From positions 372,001-436,000 of the forward strand of contig NC_015151.1 of the NCBI RefSeq assembly GCF_000190315.1: a DNA stretch of 64,000 bases, written 5' to 3'. Origin of the DNA: Vulcanisaeta moutnovskia 768-28 (GTDB taxonomy: Archaea; Thermoproteota; Thermoprotei; Thermoproteales; Thermocladiaceae). Below the pieces are notes generated by a model. The model was not told where the DNA came from. It saw only the letters and a list, made by a program, of their open reading frames with translations, and ran no database searches. A program made the translations under genes and the position numbers. Positions 17,198 to 26,805 of the stretch are shown here, in pieces. Each line of letters begins with the position of its first letter. The stretch's first letter is position 1.

Positions 17198-19630
17198 CTA
17201 AGCACGCCTTAGCCTTAATGCGTTTAACGTTACGGATATGCTGCTCATCGCCATTGCCAGGCCAGCCCATTCGGGTCTAAGTGTTACTCCGGGCACGACT
17301 CCAGCTGCTATTGGTATTAGGACTATGTTGTATAGGAATGCGTATATCAAATTGAACTTTATGTTATTAAGAACCCTCCTTGAGAGCGTGATTAGGTCTA
17401 TTAATTGGTCGAGCCTATTCCTAAGGAGCACAACATCACCAGCCTCCTTAGTTATGTCTGAACCACTACCCATGGCTATACCCACATCCGCGGCGTTCAA
17501 GGCCGCGGCGTCGTTTACACCATCACCAACCATAGCAATCAATCCGTATTTACCCCTTAGTTCGTTGATTATGTTCACCTTATCATCAGGTAATAGGTTG
17601 GCATGTACCTCCTCAATTCCCAACTTCCTGGCTATTAACCTGGCATTAACCTCATTATCACCGGTGAGCATTACCACATTAATACCGAGCCTTCTCAATT
17701 CGCTGATTACCTTAGGGGCCTCGGGCCTCACCATATCGCCTATGGCTAACGCGCCTCTAACGGTATTATTAACCACAACATAAACCACGGTATAGCCAAG
17801 ACTCCTTAACCCCTGGGCCTCATCCTCGATATACTTAGGTAATTCCGCCTCCATACCCTTAACCAGCCTCTCATTACCCACGGCAATCACCGAACCATCA
17901 CTCAACTGTGAAATTACACCCATGCCCTGTATAGAGTCGAAGGACGACACATCACTAGGCATAACTCCCTTCTCCATTGCATTCTCTACTATGGCCTTTG
18001 CCAATGGATGCTCAGACCTCGCCTCCGCCGTAGCGGCCAACGCTAGGACGTTCTCATCACCTACAATCGAAAAGACCCTCGGCCTACCCATCGTAAGCGT
18101 ACCCGTCTTATCAAACGCGACAACCCTAGCCCTAACCAACCTCTCAAGGGCATCCGCATCCTTAATGACTATGCCCTTCTGGGCAGCCCTGCCAACACCC
18201 ACCACGACACTTATCGGTGTTGCTAGACCCAATGCGCATGGGCATGCAACCACAAGCACCGCTGCCATATGCATCACGGCCAGGTAAATAGGGGCCCCTA
18301 GTAACAGCCATGTTATGAGGGTTAGTATACCCACAGATATTACTACCCAAGTAAATACGGCCGAACCCCTATCAACCAAAGACTGAATTGGCAACCTAGA
18401 CGCCTGCGCCTGCCTTGCTAATTTAATGATTTGTGATAATAACGTGTACCTACCATTCCTAGTGGTCCTAATGACGAGGTAGCCCCTAACGAGGTGAGTA
18501 CCCGCCAACACAACATCACCTGGGACCCTATGCACCGGCATATACTCGCCGCTCATGCTTGACTCATCAACATAGCCCTCACCACCATCGACAATACCAT
18601 CTACAGGTATAGCCTCACCCTGCCTAACAACCACTAAGTCACCTGGCTCAACCTCAGTAACTGACGCCTCAACCTCAGCATTACCCTTAATAACCCTGGC
18701 AACCCTAGGTTGCAGCCTAGCAAGCTCCCTAATAGCCGATGATGCATGCAGCCTAGCCCTAACCTCCAGGTATCGACCAATCAGTATGAACGTTATTACG
18801 GCAGCACTCGAGTCGAAGAACGTAGTGCCAGGCAATAAGTTAATCAGTACTAAGATGCTAAAAACATAGGCACTCAATGTGCCCAGGGCCACCAGGGTAT
18901 CCATATTTGCAGTGGCGTTGCGAAAGGCCCTAATGGCACCCTTAATGAATCTCCAGCCTGAGTAGAACTGGACCGGTGTTGCTAGTATGAAGGATAGCAG
19001 GTTATATAGGGGTATAGGTATCAATGAGGTCATTGTTAATACCATCATTATAAATATGGAGATGGTCAGAGGCACCGCTACAACTAGCCTGCGTAGTATG
19101 TCCCTTAAATCGCTCTCCACAGTCCTCCTATCAACATCTAGATCTATCTCAGACGCCTTAGAGACATTGATAACAGTGAAGCCGGACCTCCTAAGCATTG
19201 TTGCTAGCTCATCACTCGTTATATCCAACGGATTATACTCAATAATTACCGAGTGATTGGTAAGGTCAAAGCCCACATTAAATACCCCAATCCTGCTCAG
19301 TGCTCTCATTATTGCCGGCTCATCATCCGGATTCAGAGATCTTAAGTAAACCTTGACCTCCTCCCTATACACATCATAACCGGCCCTTTGCACAGCCTTG
19401 AGCAAAGCCCTATAGTTAATCCTAGCCTCATCAACGACGACCTTGGCCTCATCACTCGCTAGGCTAACATTAGCCGTTAAGACACCAGGTACGGAGAGCA
19501 GGGCCTTCTGGACGGTTAGACTACAGGTGGCGCAGTGCATACCAATTATCTTTAAGGTAACCTCCCTAGTCCTACCTCCAAACCTCAATCCCACCCTAAC
19601 ATTGGCAATGGAAGTATCAGCATCACTCAT
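17198..19630 (-). CDS. copA: Copper-translocating P1B-type ATPase
   Basis: This protein of about 810 aa exports Cu(I) across the membrane using ATP. An N-terminal HMA domain with the metal site GMHCATC is followed by a second HMA-like domain (about 75-145) that has lost its CxxC. Membrane helices then follow, with the CPC metal site (VVACPCALGLATP), the TGES-like SGEY, the phosphorylation motif DKTGTLT, HP in SEHPLAKAI and GDGVNDAAAL. I take ATG 19630 as start (MSDAD); a TTG at 19639 overlaps the stop of the upstream YHS gene. Copper specificity over silver is inferred from CPC and the context. Confidence 0.95.
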   Translation of the reverse strand: MSDADTSIANVRVGLRFGGRTREVTLKIIGMHCATCSLTVQKALLSVPGVLTANVSLASDEAKVVVDEARINYRALLKAVQRAGYDVYREEVKVYLRSLNPDDEPAIMRALSRIGVFNVGFDLTNHSVIIEYNPLDITSDELATMLRRSGFTVINVSKASEIDLDVDRRTVESDLRDILRRLVVAVPLTISIFIMMVLTMTSLIPIPLYNLLSFILATPVQFYSGWRFIKGAIRAFRNATANMDTLVALGTLSAYVFSILVLINLLPGTTFFDSSAAVITFILIGRYLEVRARLHASSAIRELARLQPRVARVIKGNAEVEASVTEVEPGDLVVVRQGEAIPVDGIVDGGEGYVDESSMSGEYMPVHRVPGDVVLAGTHLVRGYLVIRTTRNGRYTLLSQIIKLARQAQASRLPIQSLVDRGSAVFTWVVISVGILTLITWLLLGAPIYLAVMHMAAVLVVACPCALGLATPISVVVGVGRAAQKGIVIKDADALERLVRARVVAFDKTGTLTMGRPRVFSIVGDENVLALAATAEARSEHPLAKAIVENAMEKGVMPSDVSSFDSIQGMGVISQLSDGSVIAVGNERLVKGMEAELPKYIEDEAQGLRSLGYTVVYVVVNNTVRGALAIGDMVRPEAPKVISELRRLGINVVMLTGDNEVNARLIARKLGIEEVHANLLPDDKVNIINELRGKYGLIAMVGDGVNDAAALNAADVGIAMGSGSDITKEAGDVVLLRNRLDQLIDLITLSRRVLNNIKFNLIYAFLYNIVLIPIAAGVVPGVTLRPEWAGLAMAMSSISVTLNALRLRRA

Positions 19631-19635
19631 TACAT

Positions 19636-19809
19636 TCAACCCATTGGCATGCCCCTTGGGCCTTCCTTGATATATACCTCAGGGTTCTTCTCAAACTCAC
19701 GTTTGCACATTGCTGAGCAGAAGTAGTAGATTTTGCCCTTGTATATTGTTTTAAATTGTGTTGTTTCATCAACCTCCATACCACAGACTGGGTCTATGTG
19801 TTTGGGCAT
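19636..19809 (-). CDS. Small YHS-domain protein upstream of copA
   Basis: This 57-aa protein is a single YHS/TRASH-like zinc-ribbon domain: [10 protein letters not shown] at residues 6-15, then [21 protein letters not shown], giving C9, C31 and C35 as metal ligands. YHS domains of this kind accompany copper ATPases and are thought to handle or sense Cu. The reading frame ends 5 nt before the copA ATG at 19630, so both are on one transcript. It resembles the Sulfolobales CopT/copper-chaperone peptides encoded next to CopA. It is short and easily overlooked. Confidence 0.88.
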   Translation of the reverse strand: MPKHIDPVCGMEVDETTQFKTIYKGKIYYFCSAMCKREFEKNPEVYIKEGPRGMPMG

Positions 19810-19878
19810 GGTTGTTCAGGGAGTAATTAATGCACTATTCGATAAGGCTTATTATTATCAAACTTTTCATTAATAGTG
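19810..19878. promoter_or_regulatory. Divergent promoter/operator of the copper module
   Basis: This gap of about 69 nt separates the YHS-copA transcript from the TRASH regulator. CTTATTATTATC (19848-19859) lies 25 nt before the regulator's start, and CATTAATTACTCC on the minus strand lies about 21 nt before the YHS ATG. A 7-bp inverted repeat, CACTATT (19833-19839) and AATAGTG (19872-19878), overlaps both promoters and could be the operator; that role is inferred. Confidence 0.45.
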
Positions 19879-20418
19879 ATGGCTCACGAAACAATTGCAG
19901 TAAATCTTACGGAGATTGAGTACAGGGTATTGAGTATACTTAGGGAGAATGCGCGGACAAGTGTTTCAGAAATTGCTGATAGACTTGGCGTTAGTAGAGC
20001 GACTGTTTCCAGGGCAATCAGGTCATTGATTAATAAGGGGATTAGGTTTACAGTGGATGTTCCTGAGAATTCGCCTAAGGCCTTTATAATCACTAGTAAA
20101 TCCCAGCCTGAGCTTGGTGAGTGTTATAGGCTTGTTGATGATAAGTATCTCGTGATTATTAGTGCGAGGGATTATAATGAGCTGATAAGGCTTATAGATG
20201 GGGTTGATGGTAGGGTTAAGGTCTTCATAGCCCTGGGTCAAGTCACTAAGCGTGCTGTCCCCATTGGGTTGGTGTGTGATTATTGTGGTGGCCCAATAAG
20301 CGTGCCCATCATTTATAGGAGGGGTAGGAGGACGTATTACCTATGCTGTGAGACTTGTTTAAGGGAATTGAAGAAGAAATTAAGTAGGAGTAATAAAAAT
20401 AAGGCTGACGCACCGTGA
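19879..20418 (+). CDS. TRASH-domain copper-responsive regulator (CopR/CopT-like)
   Basis: This 179-aa protein has an Lrp/AsnC-like winged helix (YRVLSILRENARTSVSEIADRLGVSRATVSRAIRSLI, residues 10-50 approximately) and a C-terminal TRASH domain with CDYCGG and CCETC ligands near residues 133 and 156. TRASH regulators of Sulfolobus and Halobacterium sense copper and control the adjacent copA. Here it is divergent from YHS-copA with a shared operator region. The start may be GTG 19876 or ATG 19879; both follow a TATA element by about 25 nt. Confidence 0.88.
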   Translation: MAHETIAVNLTEIEYRVLSILRENARTSVSEIADRLGVSRATVSRAIRSLINKGIRFTVDVPENSPKAFIITSKSQPELGECYRLVDDKYLVIISARDYNELIRLIDGVDGRVKVFIALGQVTKRAVPIGLVCDYCGGPISVPIIYRRGRRTYYLCCETCLRELKKKLSRSNKNKADAP

Positions 20419-20424
20419 ATTACT

Positions 20425-20625
20425 GTGTCATCTGGTAGTGGGAATAAGTGTGTCTTTTATCAGAGGACGTACGATGGTGAACGTTGCATACTCATGCCGC
20501 CCGAGGATTGGAGAGTAAGCAGGAGTAAGTTCATTAATTTCTGCCTTAATGGCGGACGTGGATGCCCAGTACTCAGTAGGTACTACTCAATAATTTCCAG
20601 GGAATCAGGCAAAGAAGAAAAATAA
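20425..20625 (+). CDS. Small four-cysteine protein, unknown function
   Basis: This 66-aa basic protein begins at GTG 20425, 6 nt after the stop of the TRASH regulator and so likely on the same transcript. Four cysteines (C9, C21, C40, C47) in the pattern C-x11-C-x18-C-x6-CP could bind a metal; the segment CPVLSRYY is a recognisable feature of small archaeal proteins of unknown role. A function in copper handling is possible from position only. Confidence 0.6.
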   Translation: MSSGSGNKCVFYQRTYDGERCILMPPEDWRVSRSKFINFCLNGGRGCPVLSRYYSIISRESGKEEK

Positions 20626-20658
20626 TTTTTATTATTTTATCATATATTAACAGAAAAG

Positions 20659-23439
20659 TTACTTAAGTATTCCCCTCTGAATCAGTATTATAATCATTAT
20701 AACCGACGCACTAAGTAGAATAGCTATAAGGCTAGTTATCAATTCATTAGACCCTCCCTGCACTGCCGATATTGCCTGTAAATTACCTGGACTAAGGGTA
20801 AATGTGACCAGTGGGAATCCGTATTGATTAATCGGTATTGGGTAATCACCAAGCTCGTATTCAGTGACTGGCGAGTATAATTGGGCTATTGTTGCATTCT
20901 CAATGCCTATAATGGGTATTGTCGTTGTATGATTAGGCATTAGTACTATAGGCTTAGTAATTGTGTATGTACCGTTGCTCACGACCAACGTTACATATAG
21001 CGTGTAATTCAGACCATTGTATATCTGCAATACTACGGCATCATCCTCTACCACGTAATTAACAAGCTTAATCTCAGATAACCAATTCTCTACGGTATTG
21101 ATTATGGTGTTCGTGTACGTTAAAGCTTGCTCCTGGAACCACCCTGGACCGTAGTTCGGAGGTCCTGTTTGCCAGGTCCAGTCACTACCCTCGGCAATGT
21201 ATAGGTAGTTCCACAGTGTATATATTGGGTTTGTCGAGTTCGGTGTTACGTTGAAGGGTAGTGGTACTAATGGTGATATTGGCATGCCCACGGCCTTCGT
21301 AAACGCCACCAGGTACTCCCTCGCCATGGCTACAGAACGCCAAATCTCGACCTTGCCTGAGTAGCCATTATTCCAATTATTCAGGTTTAGGGCCCATGAT
21401 GACTCGGGCAGGTTCGTTAATACGGCTATGGGCTTATGGGTGGCTATGGCCTCACTGGCTGTCTGCGTTATGAACCATGTACCCTGGTACTCAGAGAGTA
21501 CTTGATAAATGGCCTGTAGATCAACTGGTCCCGTGGTTGGGTTGAAGATTAGTGGGTTCTCGCCATCTAACGCCACCACGACTACAGCGCCCGGGTTCTG
21601 CATGTATATCCTGGCTAGGTAGTGAATCAGTTCCCTGGCGGTCAACTGCGGTGGCTGGCTGAAGTAGGCGAAGGAGAATGTGTTAGAGAGAACCGTGTTC
21701 CTAAACAGGACTATTACTTGTTTACCAGTTGAGTCCTCAACAATTATAGGTCCATACGGTGATGGGGTACCGCTGACTACGGTTGTGTAGGGCAGGAACG
21801 CTTGGGCATCAAGTATTGTGAATTCAATGCCAGTCTCATTGTATAGGTGGACTAGGCCCATGTTGAATGCCATCTCAGGCGTCCAGGCGCCAGTTGCCTT
21901 AACGCCGAATACTTCCTCAGTCATTTCCTCACCCATGAGTATTTGAGCCAATAAATCGCTCTGCCAACCATTGTCATAAATTATCGCCTGCAATGGGTGG
22001 TAAAATGGCACGGTTAAGATCTCGACCTTACCCTCCTGGGCAAGCTCCCTATATAGGCTGATTGTGTAGTTTATGGTCTCAAGACACTGGGTCATATTCA
22101 CATTGAGTGTTGATGGACTTGGCCAAACGGGTGAGTATGGGAATGAACCCTCAGTCAGCATCGTCTCCCACTGATACAGGAGCACTGGTGTGAAGTCTAT
22201 AGTCACGCTCACGTTATACTCACTAAGTAGGAGTGCTTGTAATTCGTAAGCGCCAACCCATGTCCCGTTCCATAGGAAGTCATGACATGTATGAAGTAAG
22301 ACCCATGCCTGTTCCCATGTCCCGTTTGGCTCGATGTAAAGCGGTTGATGCATGTTCCACACAATGACCAGGCTGAGCGGTGGCTTACCCGTTGTGTTAA
22401 GTACGTAGAGGCTTGGCAACGAGGCTTGAGTTAACACGGTGCCCAGACTATACACCGTGAGCATCGGTGTATATATACCCTGCGGCATATTCACAGTGAA
22501 GTTCAACGCCACCGTGTAGTAGCCTGGCATTATCGTTGCATCATAGTAATTAAACTCCTCATTATTCACGGTAAGCGTCATATTAACCGTAATAGGCTCG
22601 CCAAACTCATTCTCGAAAAGAACGTAGATAGTGGCGTTCTGACCAACCAGGTAAACATAATCACTATACGTCGCGTTTATGAATACCAACGGTGAGTATA
22701 CGTCTTGTATTGCGAAGTTCCCGTTGGGTGTGCATGTTACTACACCACTTATTAGGTTGGCTGAGCAATGTAGCCAGGTATTGGTCGTTGTGTCCCAATA
22801 GACCCACTGAATCCACTGCCCTGGCTGGAATGGGCCTATCATAACCGAGTAATTACCCCAGAGTGGATTGAACGTCATTGCGGTGTTCATGGCTCCAGAT
22901 GTACCGCTCGTAGTGTGCCAAGGCACGTTTCCTGGGCCTGAGGTTAGGCCGTACCAGAGGAGTATGTTGTCTGGTGCTCTACCGAGCATGGTTATTAATA
23001 TTGAGCCATTTGGATAGACGTAGGCCCATGTATATCCTTGGTTCGGTGGGTTAACGTCAACGTTCCAATTCCAGAAGGGTACACACTGGTAGTTAATCCA
23101 GGTATTAGTGGTTGCGTCATGAAATACCCAGGCAACCCAAGTACCTGGTTGGAAAGGCCCGATGGTAACTACGTAACTGGTCCCATTCCAAGTCATTAAC
23201 GTGTCAGTAACGCTTGACCAAGACCCCTGCGGATATGGCTCAATGCCCCAGTGTAAGTAGACTTCGTGACCTTCCGGTAACCCCGTTATCGCCACTGTTA
23301 TGTACGCAGGACCTGACGTTGGTGTTACATTAAAGGACACTACATATGGGCATGAGCTTTGGGCATGGGTTATGGGTGTTGCGAGTAGTGCTGCTACTAT
23401 TAGTAAAAGAAATATCGTGTATATTATTTTAATTGTCAT
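20659..23439 (-). CDS. Secreted, membrane-anchored GH57 amylase/amylopullulanase
   Basis: This 926-aa protein has a signal peptide (residues 1-26), two related Trp-rich beta modules (about 30-130 and 130-235, each ending in W-x(2)-W-x-x(W/F)-D-TTNTW), an Ig-like segment, a GH57 catalytic domain and a C-terminal membrane helix (LLSASVIMIIILI) before a basic tail. GH57 conserved regions are visible: WNMHQPLY, EILTVPFYHP, GAWTPEMAF with the nucleophile Glu, and VVVALDGEN with the acid/base Asp. It should cut alpha-glucans outside the cell, feeding the MalEFG genes just upstream. Many Asn-x-Ser/Thr sites fit surface glycosylation. The exact bond specificity is open. Confidence 0.88.
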   Translation of the reverse strand: MTIKIIYTIFLLLIVAALLATPITHAQSSCPYVVSFNVTPTSGPAYITVAITGLPEGHEVYLHWGIEPYPQGSWSSVTDTLMTWNGTSYVVTIGPFQPGTWVAWVFHDATTNTWINYQCVPFWNWNVDVNPPNQGYTWAYVYPNGSILITMLGRAPDNILLWYGLTSGPGNVPWHTTSGTSGAMNTAMTFNPLWGNYSVMIGPFQPGQWIQWVYWDTTTNTWLHCSANLISGVVTCTPNGNFAIQDVYSPLVFINATYSDYVYLVGQNATIYVLFENEFGEPITVNMTLTVNNEEFNYYDATIMPGYYTVALNFTVNMPQGIYTPMLTVYSLGTVLTQASLPSLYVLNTTGKPPLSLVIVWNMHQPLYIEPNGTWEQAWVLLHTCHDFLWNGTWVGAYELQALLLSEYNVSVTIDFTPVLLYQWETMLTEGSFPYSPVWPSPSTLNVNMTQCLETINYTISLYRELAQEGKVEILTVPFYHPLQAIIYDNGWQSDLLAQILMGEEMTEEVFGVKATGAWTPEMAFNMGLVHLYNETGIEFTILDAQAFLPYTTVVSGTPSPYGPIIVEDSTGKQVIVLFRNTVLSNTFSFAYFSQPPQLTARELIHYLARIYMQNPGAVVVVALDGENPLIFNPTTGPVDLQAIYQVLSEYQGTWFITQTASEAIATHKPIAVLTNLPESSWALNLNNWNNGYSGKVEIWRSVAMAREYLVAFTKAVGMPISPLVPLPFNVTPNSTNPIYTLWNYLYIAEGSDWTWQTGPPNYGPGWFQEQALTYTNTIINTVENWLSEIKLVNYVVEDDAVVLQIYNGLNYTLYVTLVVSNGTYTITKPIVLMPNHTTTIPIIGIENATIAQLYSPVTEYELGDYPIPINQYGFPLVTFTLSPGNLQAISAVQGGSNELITSLIAILLSASVIMIIILIQRGILK

Positions 23440-23460
23440 AATATTTGGGTATTTTTTAGA

Positions 23461-23472
23461 TATTTAAACTTT
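23461..23472 (-). promoter_or_regulatory. TATA-like promoter of the GH57 gene
   Basis: AAGTTTAAATAT on the minus strand is centred about 27 nt before the ATG at 23439. The GH57 gene therefore appears to have its own leaderless transcript besides any read-through from malEFG. Confidence 0.55.
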
Positions 23473-23507
23473 TCTTTTCAATTATTCTTTTAAATACTTT
23501 CAATCTA

Positions 23508-24380
23508 TTATGCCTTAACCCCGCCCATCGCGTATATCTGCACCAGGTACTTCTGGAATGCAATGAATATTGCGAATATTGGTATTCCCATGAGGACGGA
23601 GAATGCCGCGAGTACATTATACAGTGTTGCCCTATTAACGAACGCCAGATAATACATGCCCAGGGTCAGCGTCCACATATTGCCCTGCATTATAAATGCA
23701 TTTGCCAATGCGTAGTCTGTGTAGGCGCCCATGAACGCGAGCAGGGCAACGAAGGCTATTATTGGCTTAGCCATTGGTAGGAGGATTCTGAAGAAGGCTC
23801 CTGGCCTCGTTAAGCCATCAATTAACGCGGCCTCCTCATAATCCCTAGGTATTCTATCGAGGAATACCTTAACTAGGTATGAGCTGAATATCGACGTACC
23901 CCCAGAGTAAGCCAGTATTAGGCCTACGTATGTAGCCCATCCCCTAAGCATACCCAGCGATGCAAACATTAGGTACAGTGGTAATGCCGTTGCTGCGAAT
24001 GGGAAGAACGTCATGACGTAAATCGTCACCATTAATGTCGTTTTTCCAGGCACGTTAAACCTTGACAGGGCTGCCCCAGTTATGAAGGCAACAATCACCG
24101 TAATGGCTATAGTGCCTGTCGCGAGAATCAGACTGTTCCTAAGCCATAGCAGGAATGGTTCCTTAAACAATATGTAGTAATAAGCCTCTAAGGACGTGTT
24201 TTCAGGTAAGAGTGAGCGTAGGGTTATTGAGGCTAGGGTTGGTATTGGGTTTACGGACGTGATTATTATGTAGTATATTGGGAATATGGCTATGGCGGCT
24301 ATTATAATAAGCACAATGTACGATATACCAAGCCTAAACAAACTAATTACCTTATTCTTTAGGCTATACTTATTGCTCAT
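23508..24380 (-). CDS. Carbohydrate ABC transporter permease, MalG type
   Basis: This 290-aa inner-membrane protein has six predicted helices and the permease EAA loop (DYEEAALIDGLTRPGAFFRILLPMAKP) that docks the ATPase. It is the MalG-like partner of the MalF-like protein encoded just before it, with a 4-nt ATGA overlap. Neighbouring amylase genes suggest maltodextrins as cargo. The ATPase is not encoded in the window and is presumably supplied in trans. Confidence 0.93.
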   Translation of the reverse strand: MSNKYSLKNKVISLFRLGISYIVLIIIAAIAIFPIYYIIITSVNPIPTLASITLRSLLPENTSLEAYYYILFKEPFLLWLRNSLILATGTIAITVIVAFITGAALSRFNVPGKTTLMVTIYVMTFFPFAATALPLYLMFASLGMLRGWATYVGLILAYSGGTSIFSSYLVKVFLDRIPRDYEEAALIDGLTRPGAFFRILLPMAKPIIAFVALLAFMGAYTDYALANAFIMQGNMWTLTLGMYYLAFVNRATLYNVLAAFSVLMGIPIFAIFIAFQKYLVQIYAMGGVKA

Positions 24381-25267
24381 GTTATCACCTCGAGGACCCT
24401 ACCAACCCTGAGCATTAGTATTGCCATGATTGCTAGGATAATTGTTGAAATCACCGAGTATGCAGCGGCAATGTTGTAATAGCCGTAGGAGAAGGCCTCC
24501 TGGTACGTATAAACAATTAGTATATCGGTTGATATGCCTGGGCCACCCCCTGTCAGTATGTATATTGGGTAGAAATTATTCCATGTAAAAACGAAGCCGC
24601 CAACACTGACGAAGGCTATGGCACTCCTCATTAGGGGTAGTGTTATATATCTGAACTTATGCCATGCGTTGGCGCCGTCAACCACGGCAATATCATACAA
24701 TTCAGTGGGTATGCTCTGTAGGCTTGATAGGAAGACCGCCGTGTAGTATGGGAATGATAACCACAGGTTCGTTAGTATTAATGCAGCCCAGGCGGTGTTC
24801 GTGAACGTTAACCAATTAATTGGCGGTATTCCAAGTAATCCTAGGAATTTATTGACAATTCCATACTCATAATTCCACATACCATACCAAATCACTAGGG
24901 ATATGTATGCTGGGAATGCCCAGGGTACCAGGAGCAACGTGAAGAAGGCATTCCTACCCTTAATATCCCTCTGATTAAGTATTAGGGCTAGTATGAACCC
25001 TACGAGAACCATGGGTATTAAACTACCCACCGTCCAAATTACCGTGTTCAGCAATAACGTATAAAATGTACCACTTGTTAATAATTGTTCATAAATTTTT
25101 AAACCAACAAACGTGTAATGAAATAGATGATAAAGATTGAAGTTTGTGAATGATATGTACACGGCATAAGCCACCGGGTATAGAAAAAGGAATAATGCAA
25201 TGGCTATTATGGGGAGGAGGTAAAGATATTGAATAAAAACACGATCTAATTTTTGAAGAGAATCCAT
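24377..25267 (-). CDS. Carbohydrate ABC transporter permease, MalF type
   Basis: This 296-aa protein has six predicted helices and the EAA loop variant ELYDIAVVDGANAWHKFRYITLPLM. It pairs with the MalG-type protein to form the channel. It follows the binding-protein gene by 15 nt. The large periplasmic loop of E. coli MalF is absent, as in other archaeal sugar permeases. Confidence 0.93.
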   Translation of the reverse strand: MDSLQKLDRVFIQYLYLLPIIAIALFLFLYPVAYAVYISFTNFNLYHLFHYTFVGLKIYEQLLTSGTFYTLLLNTVIWTVGSLIPMVLVGFILALILNQRDIKGRNAFFTLLLVPWAFPAYISLVIWYGMWNYEYGIVNKFLGLLGIPPINWLTFTNTAWAALILTNLWLSFPYYTAVFLSSLQSIPTELYDIAVVDGANAWHKFRYITLPLMRSAIAFVSVGGFVFTWNNFYPIYILTGGGPGISTDILIVYTYQEAFSYGYYNIAAAYSVISTIILAIMAILMLRVGRVLEVIT

Positions 25268-25282
25268 TATAAGTCACCTTAA

Positions 25283-26695
25283 TTAACCACCCGACTGAGC
25301 CATCTGCTGAAGCATGTACTGCTCCATGCCCTGAGCGGCAGCCTGAGCGGTCGTCTGATTAGCGAAGTAAGCAGTTGCATACTGATGGAATGCTGGCCAG
25401 TAATAAGCCATTGCAGGTATGTTGGGGAACTTCTGACCATACTGAGCCTGGGCAAATATACCCTCCATAATGTCATTCAGACATGATGGTGATAACTGCC
25501 CAGCCTTCAACTGACTAACTGCCTGGTTATAGGCCTGTACGTTAGCTGGTATGTCATGTGCATAATTCCATAGGTTAAGATCCGCCTGTGGACCAGTCAT
25601 GTAAAGTATAAATACTAACGCAGCCTCCAACTGCTGTGGCGTAGCGCCACTTGCTTGCGGCGATGCAATTACCCAACCAGTACTACCTATGAGTGGACTT
25701 GCATGCAGCCCTGTCTGACTAACAACAGGTAATGGTGCAGCACCTAAATTGCAGCCAAGGGCCTTAAAATACGTCCCAAGGTCCCAAGGGCCATCAAAAA
25801 TAATAGCAGTCTCATTACTCGTGAATAACTGGCCTTCAAGGCTTGGGTTCATGTCAGGGGCATTTATGTGTAGGCCGTACGTTAAGTTATACCAGAATTC
25901 TAGGGCGTTAACCATGGCGCTTGAGTTGAGTTGTGGCATGTTGTTGGGACCGAATATTTGCCCGCCAAAACCAGCGAACCAGGCGGCGAATCTATAGCCC
26001 CATTCAGAGCCAACGCCGTAGGCGATGCACCACACGTGGTACGTGCTATTGACTTGAAGACACATGTTGATTAGTTGGTCTGTGGTGTTTGGCGGTGATG
26101 TTATGTATTGCTTGTTGTAGAACATGACTATGTAGTTTATGTTGTCAGGTAAGCCGTAATAACCATGGGCACTTGGCGTGTTTAAGTAGAAGTTCTGGGC
26201 GGCAGTGGGTAGGTATTGTTCGAATACTGATGGTAGTAAATACTCACTTAAGTTAAGTAGTAGGCCTGCTGCGAATAGCTTACCTGAGTCGTCGCTTGTA
26301 TCCCTATATACGATTGGGGCTTGACCGGCCTTTGCAGCTGATATGAAGTTGCTCGTTGCAATGCTAACGCCGTAAGTGACTTCAACGTGTATGCATGGGT
26401 ATAATTGCTCAAAGGAGGTTAATGATGTGTTAAATGCCTTGTTCTCACTTGTACTGTAGGTGTTCCATACGGTTATTGTTACATTACCAACCTTTGAGCA
26501 GAAGGTTTGGGCAAAACTTGAGCTATAGACGTTTTGTGGCGTAAAGTCTGACATTGGTATTACAAAACCCGGCGCAGTTGCTTGGGTTGTTGAGGGTTTG
26601 TATAGATAGACTACGGCCACCACTGCGGCTATTATCACTATCACGGCAACGACTATGCCTATTATAGCGCCTGTGGATAGTCCTAGCCTATTCAT
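25283..26695 (-). CDS. Extracellular sugar-binding protein, MalE type
   Basis: This 470-aa family 1 solute-binding protein begins with a short positive stretch and one long hydrophobic helix (residues 10-35) directly followed by a Thr-rich linker, the form seen in crenarchaeal binding proteins that are processed like pilins or stay membrane-bound. Core features include TVWNTYSTSENKAF and IIFDGPWDLGTY. The C-terminus is Ala/Gln-rich. It is the first gene of the transport operon and its product would capture oligosaccharides released by the GH57 enzyme. Confidence 0.92.
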   Translation of the reverse strand: MNRLGLSTGAIIGIVVAVIVIIAAVVAVVYLYKPSTTQATAPGFVIPMSDFTPQNVYSSSFAQTFCSKVGNVTITVWNTYSTSENKAFNTSLTSFEQLYPCIHVEVTYGVSIATSNFISAAKAGQAPIVYRDTSDDSGKLFAAGLLLNLSEYLLPSVFEQYLPTAAQNFYLNTPSAHGYYGLPDNINYIVMFYNKQYITSPPNTTDQLINMCLQVNSTYHVWCIAYGVGSEWGYRFAAWFAGFGGQIFGPNNMPQLNSSAMVNALEFWYNLTYGLHINAPDMNPSLEGQLFTSNETAIIFDGPWDLGTYFKALGCNLGAAPLPVVSQTGLHASPLIGSTGWVIASPQASGATPQQLEAALVFILYMTGPQADLNLWNYAHDIPANVQAYNQAVSQLKAGQLSPSCLNDIMEGIFAQAQYGQKFPNIPAMAYYWPAFHQYATAYFANQTTAQAAAQGMEQYMLQQMAQSGG

Positions 26696-26717
26696 ACGTC
26701 TTCAAGTATTATGAATA

Positions 26718-26728
26718 GGTTTAAAAGC
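26718..26728 (-). promoter_or_regulatory. TATA-like promoter of malEFG
   Basis: GCTTTTAAACC on the minus strand lies about 28 nt before the malE ATG. A second AT element (TATATAAATC, about 26741-26750) lies further upstream and may be an alternative promoter or binding site. Confidence 0.5.
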
Positions 26729-26805
26729 ATTACCGTAACTGATTTATATAGTTCATGCATAGACATAAATAAAAATGACAAAAATTAGATATTTGTTTAT
26801 GTGTT

